Notes under the pieces: generated by a model
The model's database searches: none
Seen by the model: only the letters and a program-made list of their open reading frames with translations
Told to the model about the DNA's origin: nothing
Translations under genes and position numbers: made by a program
Shown: positions 1 through 7,343 of the stretch, piece after piece
Layout: each line of letters starts with the position of its first letter
Numbering within the stretch: the first letter of the stretch is position 1
Source of the DNA: Rivihabitans pingtungensis
GTDB lineage: Bacteria > Pseudomonadota > Gammaproteobacteria > Burkholderiales > Aquaspirillaceae
Assembly: GCF_003201855.1 (NCBI RefSeq)
Contig: NZ_QJKI01000028.1
Location: forward strand, 1-45,925
DNA length: 45,925 nucleotides
Direction: 5' to 3'

Positions 1-55
1 ATGGCGGGCATGGTGATTTCCTCAGCGGGGTTGTGCTGTCCTGTATGCAGCGGCT

Positions 56-1393
56 GTGCCTATTATCTGTTCAGATCATGGTGACTGGCTACTAGTGGCC
101 ATGCTGTACGCCGCCCACCAGCAACACGGCAAACTGCCGTGGGCCGCGCTGGCGCAGCCGGCCATTCAGCTGGCCGAACAGGGCTTTGCCGTGTCGCCAC
201 GGCTGTATACCTTGCTGGTGCAGGAAACCCGCCTGCAAGCCGACGCCAACGCCCGCCGCTATTTCTTTAGCGAAGACGGCCGGCCACGGCCAGTGGGCAG
301 CCTGTTGCGCAACCCGGACTACGCCGACACCCTGCGCCGCATTGCCCGCCAGGGCCCGGCCGGGTTTTATCAGGGGCCGGTGGCCGCAGACATGGTGCGC
401 GCAGTGCAAAACCACCCCACGCCGGGTGATCTGACCCTGGCCGACCTGGCCAGTTATCGCCCCAAACAGCGCGCGCCGCTGTGCGGGCCGTACCGGCAAT
501 GGCAGGTGTGCGGCATGGGCGCGCCCAGCTCGGGCGGGGTGGCGGTGTTGCAGCTATTGGGCATGCTGGCGCGTTTTCAGCTGAATACCCTGCCGCCCAC
601 CTCGGCCGACGCCGTGCATTTGTATAGCGAAGCCGGCCGGCTGGCGTTTGCCGACCGCGAGCGCTATCTGGCCGACCCGGATTTTGTCGCCGTGCCGCAA
701 GCCGGGCTGATTGCGCCGGATTACCTGGCCGCGCGCAGCCAGCTGATCGACCCGCAACGCAGCCATGGCCCGGCCCGCGCTGGCGAGCCGGCCGGAGTCA
801 AGCTATCGGCCTGGGGGCGCGATGCCGCGCCGGAATTGCCGTCCACCACCCATCTGGTGGCGTTTGACCGCGACGGCCGCGCCGCCTCGATGACCAGCTC
901 GGTAGAAGACGCCTTTGGCAGCCGCATCATGGTGCGCGGCTTTTTGCTGAACAACCAGATGACCGACTTCTCGTTTTTGCCCGAGCAGGACGGCGCGCCC
1001 GTGGCCAACCGCATCCAGCCGGGCAAGCGCCCGCGCAGCGCCATGTCGCCCACCCTGGTGCTGGATCAGCAAGGCCAGGTGCAGATGGCGGTGGGCTCGC
1101 CCGGCGGCAGCCTGATCATCCACTATGTGGCGCAGGCGCTGCTGGGTCTGCTGGAATGGCGGCTGGACCCGCAAGCCGCCGCCAATCTGCCGCACTACGG
1201 CAGCCGCAACGGCCCCACCGAACTGGAAGCCGATCAACAATTGGAACGGCTGGTCGAGCCGCTGCGCCAGCGCGGGCATGAGGTCAAGCTCACGCCGATG
1301 ACCAGCGGGCTGTCCATCATCGTGCGCCAGCCGCAGGGCGGCTATCTGGGCGGGGCGGATCCGCGCCGCGAAGGCAAGGTATCAGGCTTTTGA
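56..1393 (+). CDS. ggt: Gamma-glutamyltransferase, N-terminal part missing
   Basis: Gamma-glutamyltranspeptidase cleaves and transfers the gamma-glutamyl group of glutathione and related peptides; the family is normally periplasmic and self-cleaving. From about position 97 the frame matches the family well: a KLPWAAL region, GPAGFYQGPVA, the processing/catalytic motif PSTTHL with the nucleophile Thr at residue 264 of this frame, then FGSRIMVRGFLLNNQMTDFS and PGGS before a long C-terminal tail. Known family members carry roughly 100-150 more residues in front, including a signal peptide. Here the first 14 or so codons (GTG at 56) are unlike the family and an in-frame stop lies at 14-16, so the 5' part is missing rather than merely outside the window. 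It is either a broken gene or a contig-end or assembly artefact. The GTG at 56 is only the first possible start, not a believable native one. Confidence 0.85.
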   Translation: MPIICSDHGDWLLVAMLYAAHQQHGKLPWAALAQPAIQLAEQGFAVSPRLYTLLVQETRLQADANARRYFFSEDGRPRPVGSLLRNPDYADTLRRIARQGPAGFYQGPVAADMVRAVQNHPTPGDLTLADLASYRPKQRAPLCGPYRQWQVCGMGAPSSGGVAVLQLLGMLARFQLNTLPPTSADAVHLYSEAGRLAFADRERYLADPDFVAVPQAGLIAPDYLAARSQLIDPQRSHGPARAGEPAGVKLSAWGRDAAPELPSTTHLVAFDRDGRAASMTSSVEDAFGSRIMVRGFLLNNQMTDFSFLPEQDGAPVANRIQPGKRPRSAMSPTLVLDQQGQVQMAVGSPGGSLIIHYVAQALLGLLEWRLDPQAAANLPHYGSRNGPTELEADQQLERLVEPLRQRGHEVKLTPMTSGLSIIVRQPQGGYLGGADPRREGKVSGF

Positions 1394-1398
1394 CGCGA

Positions 1399-1498
1399 CT
1401 CACAAAATCCTCCCGGCGTAGTTGTATGACCTTGCCGTGTGACTTGCACTGTCTGCGGTCACACGCCTGGCCAGAATCGCGGCGCTGGGTTTTGTGAG
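1399..1498 (+). repeat. Intergenic inverted-end repeat, copy A
   Basis: A roughly 100-bp element with 12-bp terminal inverted repeats: CTCACAAAATCC at 1399-1410 and GGGTTTTGTGAG at 1487-1498, with one mismatch. An internal GTGTGAC...GTCACAC pair lies at about 1437-1464. The same sequence recurs reversed at 2156-2260 and directly at 37872-37963. It fills most of the gap between the ggt stop and the next gene. No coding capacity is seen. Confidence 0.75.
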
Positions 1499-1605
1499 CC
1501 GCTTTTAGCGCAGGGGGCGGCGTGCCGGCGCTTGATGCAAATCATGGCCGGCACGCCGCCCCGGCCGCTATGGTGCCGGAATACCCGCGCCGGAAAGGCC
1601 CGACT

Positions 1606-2091
1606 ATGATCGAATGGAATATATACGCCATCGCCCGCGCCCTGCATGTGCTGGGCGTGGTGTTGTGGATAGGCGGGGTGGCCATGGTCACCACCGTGTT
1701 GCTGCCGGCCATTCGCCGCAGCACGCCGCCGGCCGAGCAATACCCGCTATTCGAACGCATCGAGCATCGCTTTGCTGCCCAGGCGCGCTGGAGCACGCAA
1801 TTGGTGGGTGCCAGCGGCCTGGCCATGTTGTGGTTGACCGACAGCTGGGCGCGGCTGGCCAACACCGGCTGGCTGCACCTGATGCTGGCGGTGTATGCGG
1901 TGTTCACCCTGATGCTGTTTGTGCTGGAGCCCTTGCTGATTCACCGCCTGCTGGCCGGCTGGGCGCGACAGAACCCCGCGCTGGCCATGCGCCGCTTGCA
2001 GCGCATGCACTGGCTGTTATTGGCCATCAGCCTGGCCGCCGTGGTGTTTGGTGTGGTGGGCGCGCATGGCGGCTGGCAATTGGGCAGATGA
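1606..2091 (+). CDS. CopD-like four-helix integral membrane protein
   Basis: A 161-residue hydrophobic protein with about four membrane segments (roughly residues 5-28, 60-78, 83-105 and 130-152). The opening ALHVLGVVLWIGGVAM, with a His in helix 1 and a WIGG motif, is typical of CopD-like and related putative copper- or haem-associated membrane proteins. I chose the ATG at 1606 because it sits just before the first membrane helix and follows a purine-rich GGAAAGG; the longer frame back to 1522 adds a non-conserved, Pro/Arg-rich leader. It stands alone between two copies of the dispersed repeat. No metal-binding cluster beyond scattered His residues is evident, so the substrate is unknown. 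Confidence 0.7.
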   Translation: MIEWNIYAIARALHVLGVVLWIGGVAMVTTVLLPAIRRSTPPAEQYPLFERIEHRFAAQARWSTQLVGASGLAMLWLTDSWARLANTGWLHLMLAVYAVFTLMLFVLEPLLIHRLLAGWARQNPALAMRRLQRMHWLLLAISLAAVVFGVVGAHGGWQLGR

Positions 2092-2155
2092 CCCCGCTGC
2101 ACGCTAAGCCACGCACAGCATTTTTCTGCGTGGCGGTACGGCCTGCTTAGAGTCG

Positions 2156-2260
2156 CTAACAAAACCCAGCGCAGCGGCCCTGGCTAGGCGTGTGACCGCA
2201 GACAGTACAAGCCAAGCAGTACGGCAAGGCTGCACAACAACGCCAGGAAGGTTTGGTGGG
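2156..2260 (-). repeat. Intergenic inverted-end repeat, copy B (reverse orientation)
   Basis: The reverse complement of copy A aligns nearly end to end with this segment. Shared blocks include ACAAAACCCAGCGC, the core AGGCGTGTGACCGCAGACAG, and a matching tail that ends near GGTTTGGTGGG. It lies between the convergent CopD-like and PNPOx-family genes. A short hairpin (CCACGCA/TGCGTGG, 2109-2133) precedes it. Confidence 0.75.
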
Positions 2261-2280
2261 CGGCGCTCACGGTGGGCGGC

Positions 2281-3165
2281 CTACTCGCGCACCGCCAACG
2301 CCCCCGGCGCATAACGCACCTCGCGCACCGTCAGCCGCACGCCGCGCCCATTCTGCTGCGCATCCGACGCTGCGCCTTCCGTCCCCACCAGTTCAGCCTG
2401 CGCCGCCAGCCACAGCATGTCGCCATGGACAAAATCCAGCCACAACAGCCCCGCGCGCGGGTGCAGATGCAAATTGCCCAAGGTATTGAAATAACCATTG
2501 CCAGAATAGTCCGGCAGCCAGAGCTGCTGCTCGTCCACGACCTGCACAAAACCCGGCGGCCCGCCGCGATGCGAGACGTCCACGCCATGCGCTGGCTGGC
2601 CGTCGTCGTCCGGGTGGGCGCTGGCGATAAAGCAGGTGTCGGCCTGGCGGATCAGCGCCTGGGCGCGGGCGTCCAGCGTGGCGGCGCAATGCAGGGCGGG
2701 GGCGCTGGCGGCGGGCTGCCAGTTGAGGGTGCGCGGGTGGATGTATTTCGGGCAGTTGCCAAAGCTTTGCGCCACCGCCACGCCAAGGCCCTGCGGCGTC
2801 AGCGCCGCCACCTGGCCATTAGCGCGATTGCGTCGGCGGCTGTGCGGCTGCAAGCCCAGCAGGCCGATGCGCGCGCCCACCCGCAGGCAGGCGCGCAAGG
2901 GGTCGTGGGCGGCCAGCGGCGCGGCGATGTCCAGCCGGTCGGCCTCGGGGCTATGGATAAAACCGGGTGCGCCGCACAGCGCGCTGGCCCAGGGCTGGCC
3001 GTCGGCGTCCACCGCGCCCGCCAGCAGCCAGGGCAGTTCGGCAAAAAATGCCCGGTGCGCGTCCGGCATGGCCGGGCGCACCACCCGCGCGCCCACCTCC
3101 GCCAGCCGGTCGCGCTGGCCGTGCAAGGCCTGCAAGGCTTGCTCGCCGGCATGAAACGCCGTCAT
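2281..3165 (-). CDS. Pyridoxamine 5'-phosphate oxidase-family flavin-binding protein
   Basis: A 294-residue cytoplasmic protein with the split-barrel PNPOx-like fold as I read it: an N-terminal half with PWLLAGAVDADGQPWAS and a GLLGLQPHSRRRNRANG stretch, and a second barrel-like half with DTCFIASAHPDDDG and GNLHLHPRAGLLWLDF. Such duplicated PNPOx-family proteins bind flavin; most have no assigned reaction, and this is not classical PdxH. I chose the start at 3165 because GGGGGA lies about 7 bases upstream. The open frame continues to 3474 but that part overlaps the glutathione S-transferase gene. It is 17 bases downstream of that gene, so the two are probably co-transcribed and may deal jointly with electrophiles or redox stress. 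Confidence 0.8.
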   Translation of the reverse strand: MTAFHAGEQALQALHGQRDRLAEVGARVVRPAMPDAHRAFFAELPWLLAGAVDADGQPWASALCGAPGFIHSPEADRLDIAAPLAAHDPLRACLRVGARIGLLGLQPHSRRRNRANGQVAALTPQGLGVAVAQSFGNCPKYIHPRTLNWQPAASAPALHCAATLDARAQALIRQADTCFIASAHPDDDGQPAHGVDVSHRGGPPGFVQVVDEQQLWLPDYSGNGYFNTLGNLHLHPRAGLLWLDFVHGDMLWLAAQAELVGTEGAASDAQQNGRGVRLTVREVRYAPGALAVRE

Positions 3166-3182
3166 CGCCATTCCCCCTGCAC

Positions 3183-3815
3183 TCAGGCGCGCAAGCCGGC
3201 GGCGGTGGCCGGCATGGCGACAAAACCCGGCAAGGCTTCGATGCGCGCCAGCCAGGCGCGGATGTGCGGATAGGCGTCCAGCGCGACATTGCCTTCCGGC
3301 GCGTGCGCGGTGTAGCTGTACAGCGCGATGTCGGCAATCGTCACCTGCTCGCCCACCAGCCAATCGCGCTGCGCCAGCTCGGCGTCCAGAATGACAAACA
3401 GCGCATGGGCGCGGGCGATGACTTCTTCCGGGTTGAACTTGGCGCCAAACACGGTGATCAAGCGCGCCGCGCACGGGCCGTAGGCCAGTTGCCCGGCCGC
3501 CACCGACAACCAGCGCTGCACCTGTGCCGCCTGCGCCGGCTCACGCGGCAACCAGTGCTCGGCGCCATAGCAGCTGGCCAGATAGCACAGAATGGCGTTG
3601 GAATCGGCGACGGTGACGTCGCCATCGCGAATCACCGGCACCTGGCCAAAGCAGTTCATCGCCAGGTATTCCGGGGTTTTGTGCTGACCGCCGGCCAGAT
3701 CGACATCAATCGGCGTCACCGGCAGGCCCAGCAGGGACAAAAACAATTCGGCGCGATGGCTGTGGCCAGAACGGGCAAAGCGATACAACACAATGGCTTG
3801 GGCGGGATGCGACAT
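3183..3815 (-). CDS. Glutathione S-transferase
   Basis: A 210-residue cytosolic GST. The thioredoxin-like N-terminal domain (about 1-85) has [20 protein letters not shown], the cis-Pro motif FGQVPVI and the glutathione gamma-glutamyl contact ADSNAI (Asp-Ser). The helical C-terminal domain carries [11 protein letters not shown], the conserved N-capping/Asp motif. It conjugates or reduces electrophiles with glutathione; the substrate cannot be read from sequence. It is the first gene of a two-gene unit with the PNPOx-family gene and is transcribed divergently from a LysR regulator at 4020, the usual layout for a regulator controlling its neighbour. Confidence 0.93.
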   Translation of the reverse strand: MSHPAQAIVLYRFARSGHSHRAELFLSLLGLPVTPIDVDLAGGQHKTPEYLAMNCFGQVPVIRDGDVTVADSNAILCYLASCYGAEHWLPREPAQAAQVQRWLSVAAGQLAYGPCAARLITVFGAKFNPEEVIARAHALFVILDAELAQRDWLVGEQVTIADIALYSYTAHAPEGNVALDAYPHIRAWLARIEALPGFVAMPATAAGLRA

Positions 3816-3856
3816 GGCAGGGCTCCTGAAAGAAAAAGGGGAAGGGCGCAGCGCGG

Positions 3857-3937
3857 CTCACAAACCCCTGTTGGCGTGTTTGCGCGGCCTGGCGGCACGG
3901 TGTGCGGACCGCTTGACCGGGTGCTGTGCGCCGCTCG
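3857..3937 (+). repeat. Degenerate copy D of the dispersed intergenic repeat
   Basis: Starts CTCACAAAC and keeps the GGCGTGTTTGCGCGGCCTGG pattern of the left half of the family (to about 3897). GGACCGCTTGACCGGGTGCTG at about 3905-3925 then resembles the right half, with the middle lost. It lies in the divergent gst/lysR promoter region, so it may separate or overlap the two promoters. Confidence 0.45.
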
Positions 3938-4019
3938 AAGCCAGTGTGGTTTAATTCAGTCAGCGGATAAATGCCGCATCACTGACTTCACTCTTGCCAA
4001 AACTGGAGTAATCCCGCCG

Positions 4020-4934
4020 ATGGACACCTTGCGCGCCATGCAGGTTTTTATCCACATCGCCGACGCCGGCAGCCTCAGCGCCGCCGCCCGCCAGCTGGGG
4101 CATTCGCTGCCGGCCGTGGTGCGCACGCTGGCGGCGCTGGAGGCGCATCTGGGCGTGCGCCTGTTCAACCGCACCACCCGGCGCATCCAGCTGACCGACG
4201 AAGGCCGCGAGTATCTGCACCGCAGCCGCAGCGTGCTGGCGGCGGTGCAAGAAGCCGAAGCCGCCTTGCGCCCGGACACGCCGGACCCGGCCGGCTTGCT
4301 GACCGTCACTGCGCCGGTGTTGTTTGGCCAGCAGCATGTCGCCCCGGAGCTGACCGCGCTATTGCGCCAGCATGCCCGGCTGCGCTGCCGCATGCTGCTG
4401 CTGGATCGGGTGGTGAATTTGCTGGAAGAAGGGGTAGACATTGGCGTGCGCATTGGCGCGCTGGAGGATTCCAGCCTGGTGGCGCGCCCGGTGGGCGCGG
4501 TGCGGCGCATGGTGGTGGCCAGCCCGGACTGGCTGGCGGCGCAGGGCGCGCCGCGCCACCCGCGCGAACTTGCCGCCAGCGACTGCATCGGGCTATTGGG
4601 CAATGGGCCGGTGTGGTGGCGCTTTGTCGAGCAGGGCCGCGCTTTTAGCGTGGCTTCGGGCGGGCGGCTGGAGTTCAATCACATCGCCCCGGCCATCGAC
4701 GCCTGCGTAGCCGGGCTGGGCCTGGGGGCGTTTTTGTCTTACCAGATTGCCGGGCACCTGGCCGCCGGCCGGCTGCGCCCGGTGCTGACCGAGTTTGAGC
4801 CGGCACCGCGCCCGGTGCAGCTGATCTACCCGCACGCCCGGCTGTTGCCGGCGCGGGTGCGGGTAGCGCTGGATTGGCTGGAAGCGCGGCTGCGCCAGCG
4901 CTTGGCCGGGCTTGATGCCCTGGAAGCTGCTTGA
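4020..4934 (+). CDS. LysR-family transcriptional regulator
   Basis: A 304-residue LTTR. The winged helix-turn-helix occupies about residues 1-60 (MDTLRAMQVFIHIADAGSLS, then SAAARQLGHSLPAVVRTLAALE and LFNRTTRRIQLTDEG). The effector-binding part follows, about 90-295, with VDIGVRIGALEDSSLVARPVG, typical of the family. The ATG at 4020 is preceded by GGAG at a reasonable distance. It is divergent from gst/PNPOx across a 204-base gap, so the likely target is that pair plus itself. The inducer is unknown. Co-linearity with the prenyltransferase at 5023 is possible but the gap makes it uncertain. Confidence 0.9.
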   Translation: MDTLRAMQVFIHIADAGSLSAAARQLGHSLPAVVRTLAALEAHLGVRLFNRTTRRIQLTDEGREYLHRSRSVLAAVQEAEAALRPDTPDPAGLLTVTAPVLFGQQHVAPELTALLRQHARLRCRMLLLDRVVNLLEEGVDIGVRIGALEDSSLVARPVGAVRRMVVASPDWLAAQGAPRHPRELAASDCIGLLGNGPVWWRFVEQGRAFSVASGGRLEFNHIAPAIDACVAGLGLGAFLSYQIAGHLAAGRLRPVLTEFEPAPRPVQLIYPHARLLPARVRVALDWLEARLRQRLAGLDALEAA

Positions 4935-5022
4935 GCATCAAGCAGCCCAATCGCGCCACAGCCCCGCACACTTGCAAAAGCCCTATACTGTGCGCCGATG
5001 ATTTCCCCGACCGGAGCCTGTC

Positions 5023-5967
5023 ATGCCGCCTTCTGCCGCCTTGCCGATTGAACCCCGCCCCGAGCAGTTTTCCCACGCCGGCGCCCGCTGGCTGGCCGCC
5101 ACCCGGCCGGCGTTTCTCAGCGTGTCGCTGGCCGGCGCAGTGCTGGGCGTGGCGGCCAGCCTGCCGGCGGTGAGTTGGGGCCTGGTGGGCTGGGCGCTGC
5201 TGGCGGTGTTGCTGCTGCAAGCCGGGGTGAATGTGTTCAACGACTATTACGACCACGACAATGGCTGCGACGCCGCCAATACCGAGCGGGTGTTTCCGTT
5301 TACCGGCGGCAGCCGCTTTATCCAGAACGGGGTGATGAGCCCGGCGCAGATGCGCGCGCTGGCGCTGGCCTTGTTTGCCGCTGTGGCGCTGATCGGCCTG
5401 GGCCTGGTGTGGGTGCGCGGCTGGCCGCTATTGTGTCTGGGGCTGGCCGGCGCGGCGCTGGGCTGGGCGTATTCGGCGCCGCCCTGCCGGCTGAACAGCC
5501 GGGGCCTGGGCGAGCTGACCGTGGCACTGACCTTTTACGGTGTGCCGCTGGGCATGGCCTGGGTGGCCAGCGGCCAGATCAGCCCCGCGCTGGCCTGCGC
5601 CAGCCTGAGTCAGGCTTTGTTGATTACCGCGCTGCTGTATATCAATCAGTTTCCCGACCGCCGCGCCGACACCCTGGCCGGCAAGCGCCATTGGGTGGCG
5701 CGGCTCTCCTTGCCGGCGGCGGCGCGCGGCTACACTTGGCTGACCTCGCTGGCTTATGGCGTGCTGGTGCTGGGGGTGTGGCATCAATTACTGCCGCTGA
5801 CCGCGCTGTGCGGCCTGGCCACCCTGCCGGCCAGCCTGCTGGCCAGCGCCCAGTTGCGCCAGCACGCCGACCAGCCAGCGGCGCTGCGCCCGGCGATTAT
5901 CGCCACCCTGCTGGCAGCCAATCTGCATCCGCTGTGCCTGGCGCTGGGGCTGGCGTGGCCAGTCTGA
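5023..5967 (+). CDS. UbiA-family (MenA-like) prenyltransferase
   Basis: An integral membrane aromatic prenyltransferase of 314 residues with about eight to nine hydrophobic helices. The first Asp-rich, Mg-diphosphate-binding motif is NDYYDHDNGCD (residues 73-83) and the second is PDRRADTLAGKR (Asp212, Asp216). A FTGGSRFIQ segment follows the first motif, a feature of a MenA-like subgroup. The family attaches isoprenoid chains to aromatic rings in quinone synthesis; whether this one works on dihydroxynaphthoate, hydroxybenzoate or another acceptor is not shown. No other menaquinone or ubiquinone gene is near. The ATG at 5023 follows a GGAGCC sequence. Confidence 0.8.
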   Translation: MPPSAALPIEPRPEQFSHAGARWLAATRPAFLSVSLAGAVLGVAASLPAVSWGLVGWALLAVLLLQAGVNVFNDYYDHDNGCDAANTERVFPFTGGSRFIQNGVMSPAQMRALALALFAAVALIGLGLVWVRGWPLLCLGLAGAALGWAYSAPPCRLNSRGLGELTVALTFYGVPLGMAWVASGQISPALACASLSQALLITALLYINQFPDRRADTLAGKRHWVARLSLPAAARGYTWLTSLAYGVLVLGVWHQLLPLTALCGLATLPASLLASAQLRQHADQPAALRPAIIATLLAANLHPLCLALGLAWPV

Positions 5968-6134
5968 CACGACGGGCCACACGCCGCGCTGACCGCTGCC
6001 ATCGCGCCAAAATGGCATAAACCGCAAGCAGAACCGCCTTTGGGCGCAGACGACGGCTCGGGTAGAGTGTGGGTTTTCCCGCCGCCGGCCTGCGGGCTGG
6101 CGGTGCTTTCTGTCTTTTTTGCCCGCGCCTACCC

Positions 6135-7277
6135 ATGACTGATTCCTTGCACCCCGCCACCCACGCCGCCCATGGCGGCGAAGCGCCACGCGCGCCGTTT
6201 TACGATGTGGCTCCGCCGCTGCACCTGTCCACCACCTTCACCCGCGACGCCGAGGGCGGCTATCCGGGCGGGCGGGTGTATTCGCGCGATCAAAGCCCGG
6301 CCTACGATGGCCCCGAGCGCTTGCTGGCCGAGCTGGAAGGCGGTGAACAGGCCTTGTTGTTTTCGTCGGGCATGGCCGCCGCCAGCGCCGTGCTGCACGC
6401 GCTCACCCCTGGCCAGCGCGTGCTGGCGCCGCGCGCGCTGTATTGGGCGCTGCGCAATTGGCTGCGCGAATTTTGCGCCGACTGGGGGTTGACGCTGGAC
6501 TGGTACGCCAATGACGACCTGGACGAACTGGCCCGGCTGATTCAGGCCGCGCCCACCCATTTGCTGTGGATTGAAACCCCGGCCAACCCGAGTTGGGAAG
6601 TCACCGACATTGCCGCCGCCGCTGCGCTGGCGCGCGCGGCGGGCGCACGCACGGTGGTGGATTCCACCGTGGCCACGCCAGTGCTAACCCAGCCGCTGGC
6701 GCTGGGCGCCGACATCGTGCTGCATTCGGCCACCAAAACCCTGAACGGCCATTCTGACGTGGTGGCCGGCGCGCTGGTGTGCGCCCGTCAGGACGACCCG
6801 TTCTGGCAGCGGGTGCGCCGCGCCCGCGCGCTGGGTGGCGCGGTGCTGGGGCCGTTTGAGGCCTGGTTATTGCAGCGCGGCATGCGCACGCTGTTTGTGC
6901 GCGCCCGCGCCGCCAACGCCAACGCCCAGCAGGTGGCGGAATGGCTGGCCGTCCATCCGGCGGTGGCTTCGGTCAGCTACCCTGGCCTGGCCAGCCACCC
7001 CGGCCATGCGGTGGCCGCCCGGCAGATGCGCGGCGGGTTTGGTGCGATGTTGTCGTTCCGCCTGCGCGACGGCGAAGCCCGCGCCAAGGCGGTGGCGGGG
7101 CAGCTCAAGGTATTCCGTCAGGCCACCTCGCTGGGCGCGGTGGAAAGCCTGGTGGAACACCGCGCCAGCGTAGAGGGCGCGGATTCGCCAGTGCCCAGGG
7201 ATTTGCTGCGGCTGTCGATCGGCATTGAGGCGGTGGAAGATTTACTGGCCGATTTGCGCCAGGCGCTGGGCCAGTAG
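6135..7277 (+). CDS. Trans-sulfuration (Cys/Met metabolism) PLP-dependent enzyme
   Basis: A 380-residue fold-type I PLP enzyme of the MetB/MetC/cystathionine-lyase family. Visible hallmarks: RDQSPAYDGPERLLAELEGG near the N terminus, SSGMAAASAVL (phosphate-binding loop), IETPANPSWEV, VVDSTVATPVLTQPLALGAD, and the PLP lysine in HSATKTLNGHSD (Lys201). Members interconvert cysteine, homocysteine and cystathionine; the exact reaction (gamma-synthase, beta-lyase, gamma-lyase or O-acylhomoserine sulfhydrylase) cannot be decided here. I used the ATG at 6135; the open frame runs back to 6069 but that extension is not family-like. It is monocistronic, ending convergently against the cyclase gene. Confidence 0.88.
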   Translation: MTDSLHPATHAAHGGEAPRAPFYDVAPPLHLSTTFTRDAEGGYPGGRVYSRDQSPAYDGPERLLAELEGGEQALLFSSGMAAASAVLHALTPGQRVLAPRALYWALRNWLREFCADWGLTLDWYANDDLDELARLIQAAPTHLLWIETPANPSWEVTDIAAAAALARAAGARTVVDSTVATPVLTQPLALGADIVLHSATKTLNGHSDVVAGALVCARQDDPFWQRVRRARALGGAVLGPFEAWLLQRGMRTLFVRARAANANAQQVAEWLAVHPAVASVSYPGLASHPGHAVAARQMRGGFGAMLSFRLRDGEARAKAVAGQLKVFRQATSLGAVESLVEHRASVEGADSPVPRDLLRLSIGIEAVEDLLADLRQALGQ

Positions 7278-7280
7278 CCG

Positions 7281-7312
7281 CTCACAAAACCGGTCTGGCG
7301 TGCTTGTGCGTG
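7281..7312 (+). repeat. Partial copy E (left end) of the dispersed repeat
   Basis: CTCACAAAACCGGTCTGGCGTGCTTGTGC matches the left end of copies A and C for about 30 bases, then diverges. It lies immediately after the stop of the PLP enzyme, between two convergent genes. Confidence 0.45.
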
Positions 7313-7343
7313 CGTATCCTGTTGGCCGCCAGGCACGTTGCGT

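Noticed and set aside
1437..1466. GTGTGAC...GTCACAC as a Crp-binding site
   Set aside because: The half-sites are about 14 bases apart instead of 6, and they belong to the internal symmetry of the repeat.
2109..2133. Hairpin CCACGCA/TGCGTGG as a terminator for the CopD-like gene
   Set aside because: The T run is in the loop rather than after the stem, so it does not fit an intrinsic terminator.
3166..3474. N-terminal extension of the PNPOx-family gene over the glutathione S-transferase
   Set aside because: It overlaps a strongly supported gene, and a good ribosome site supports the start at 3165.
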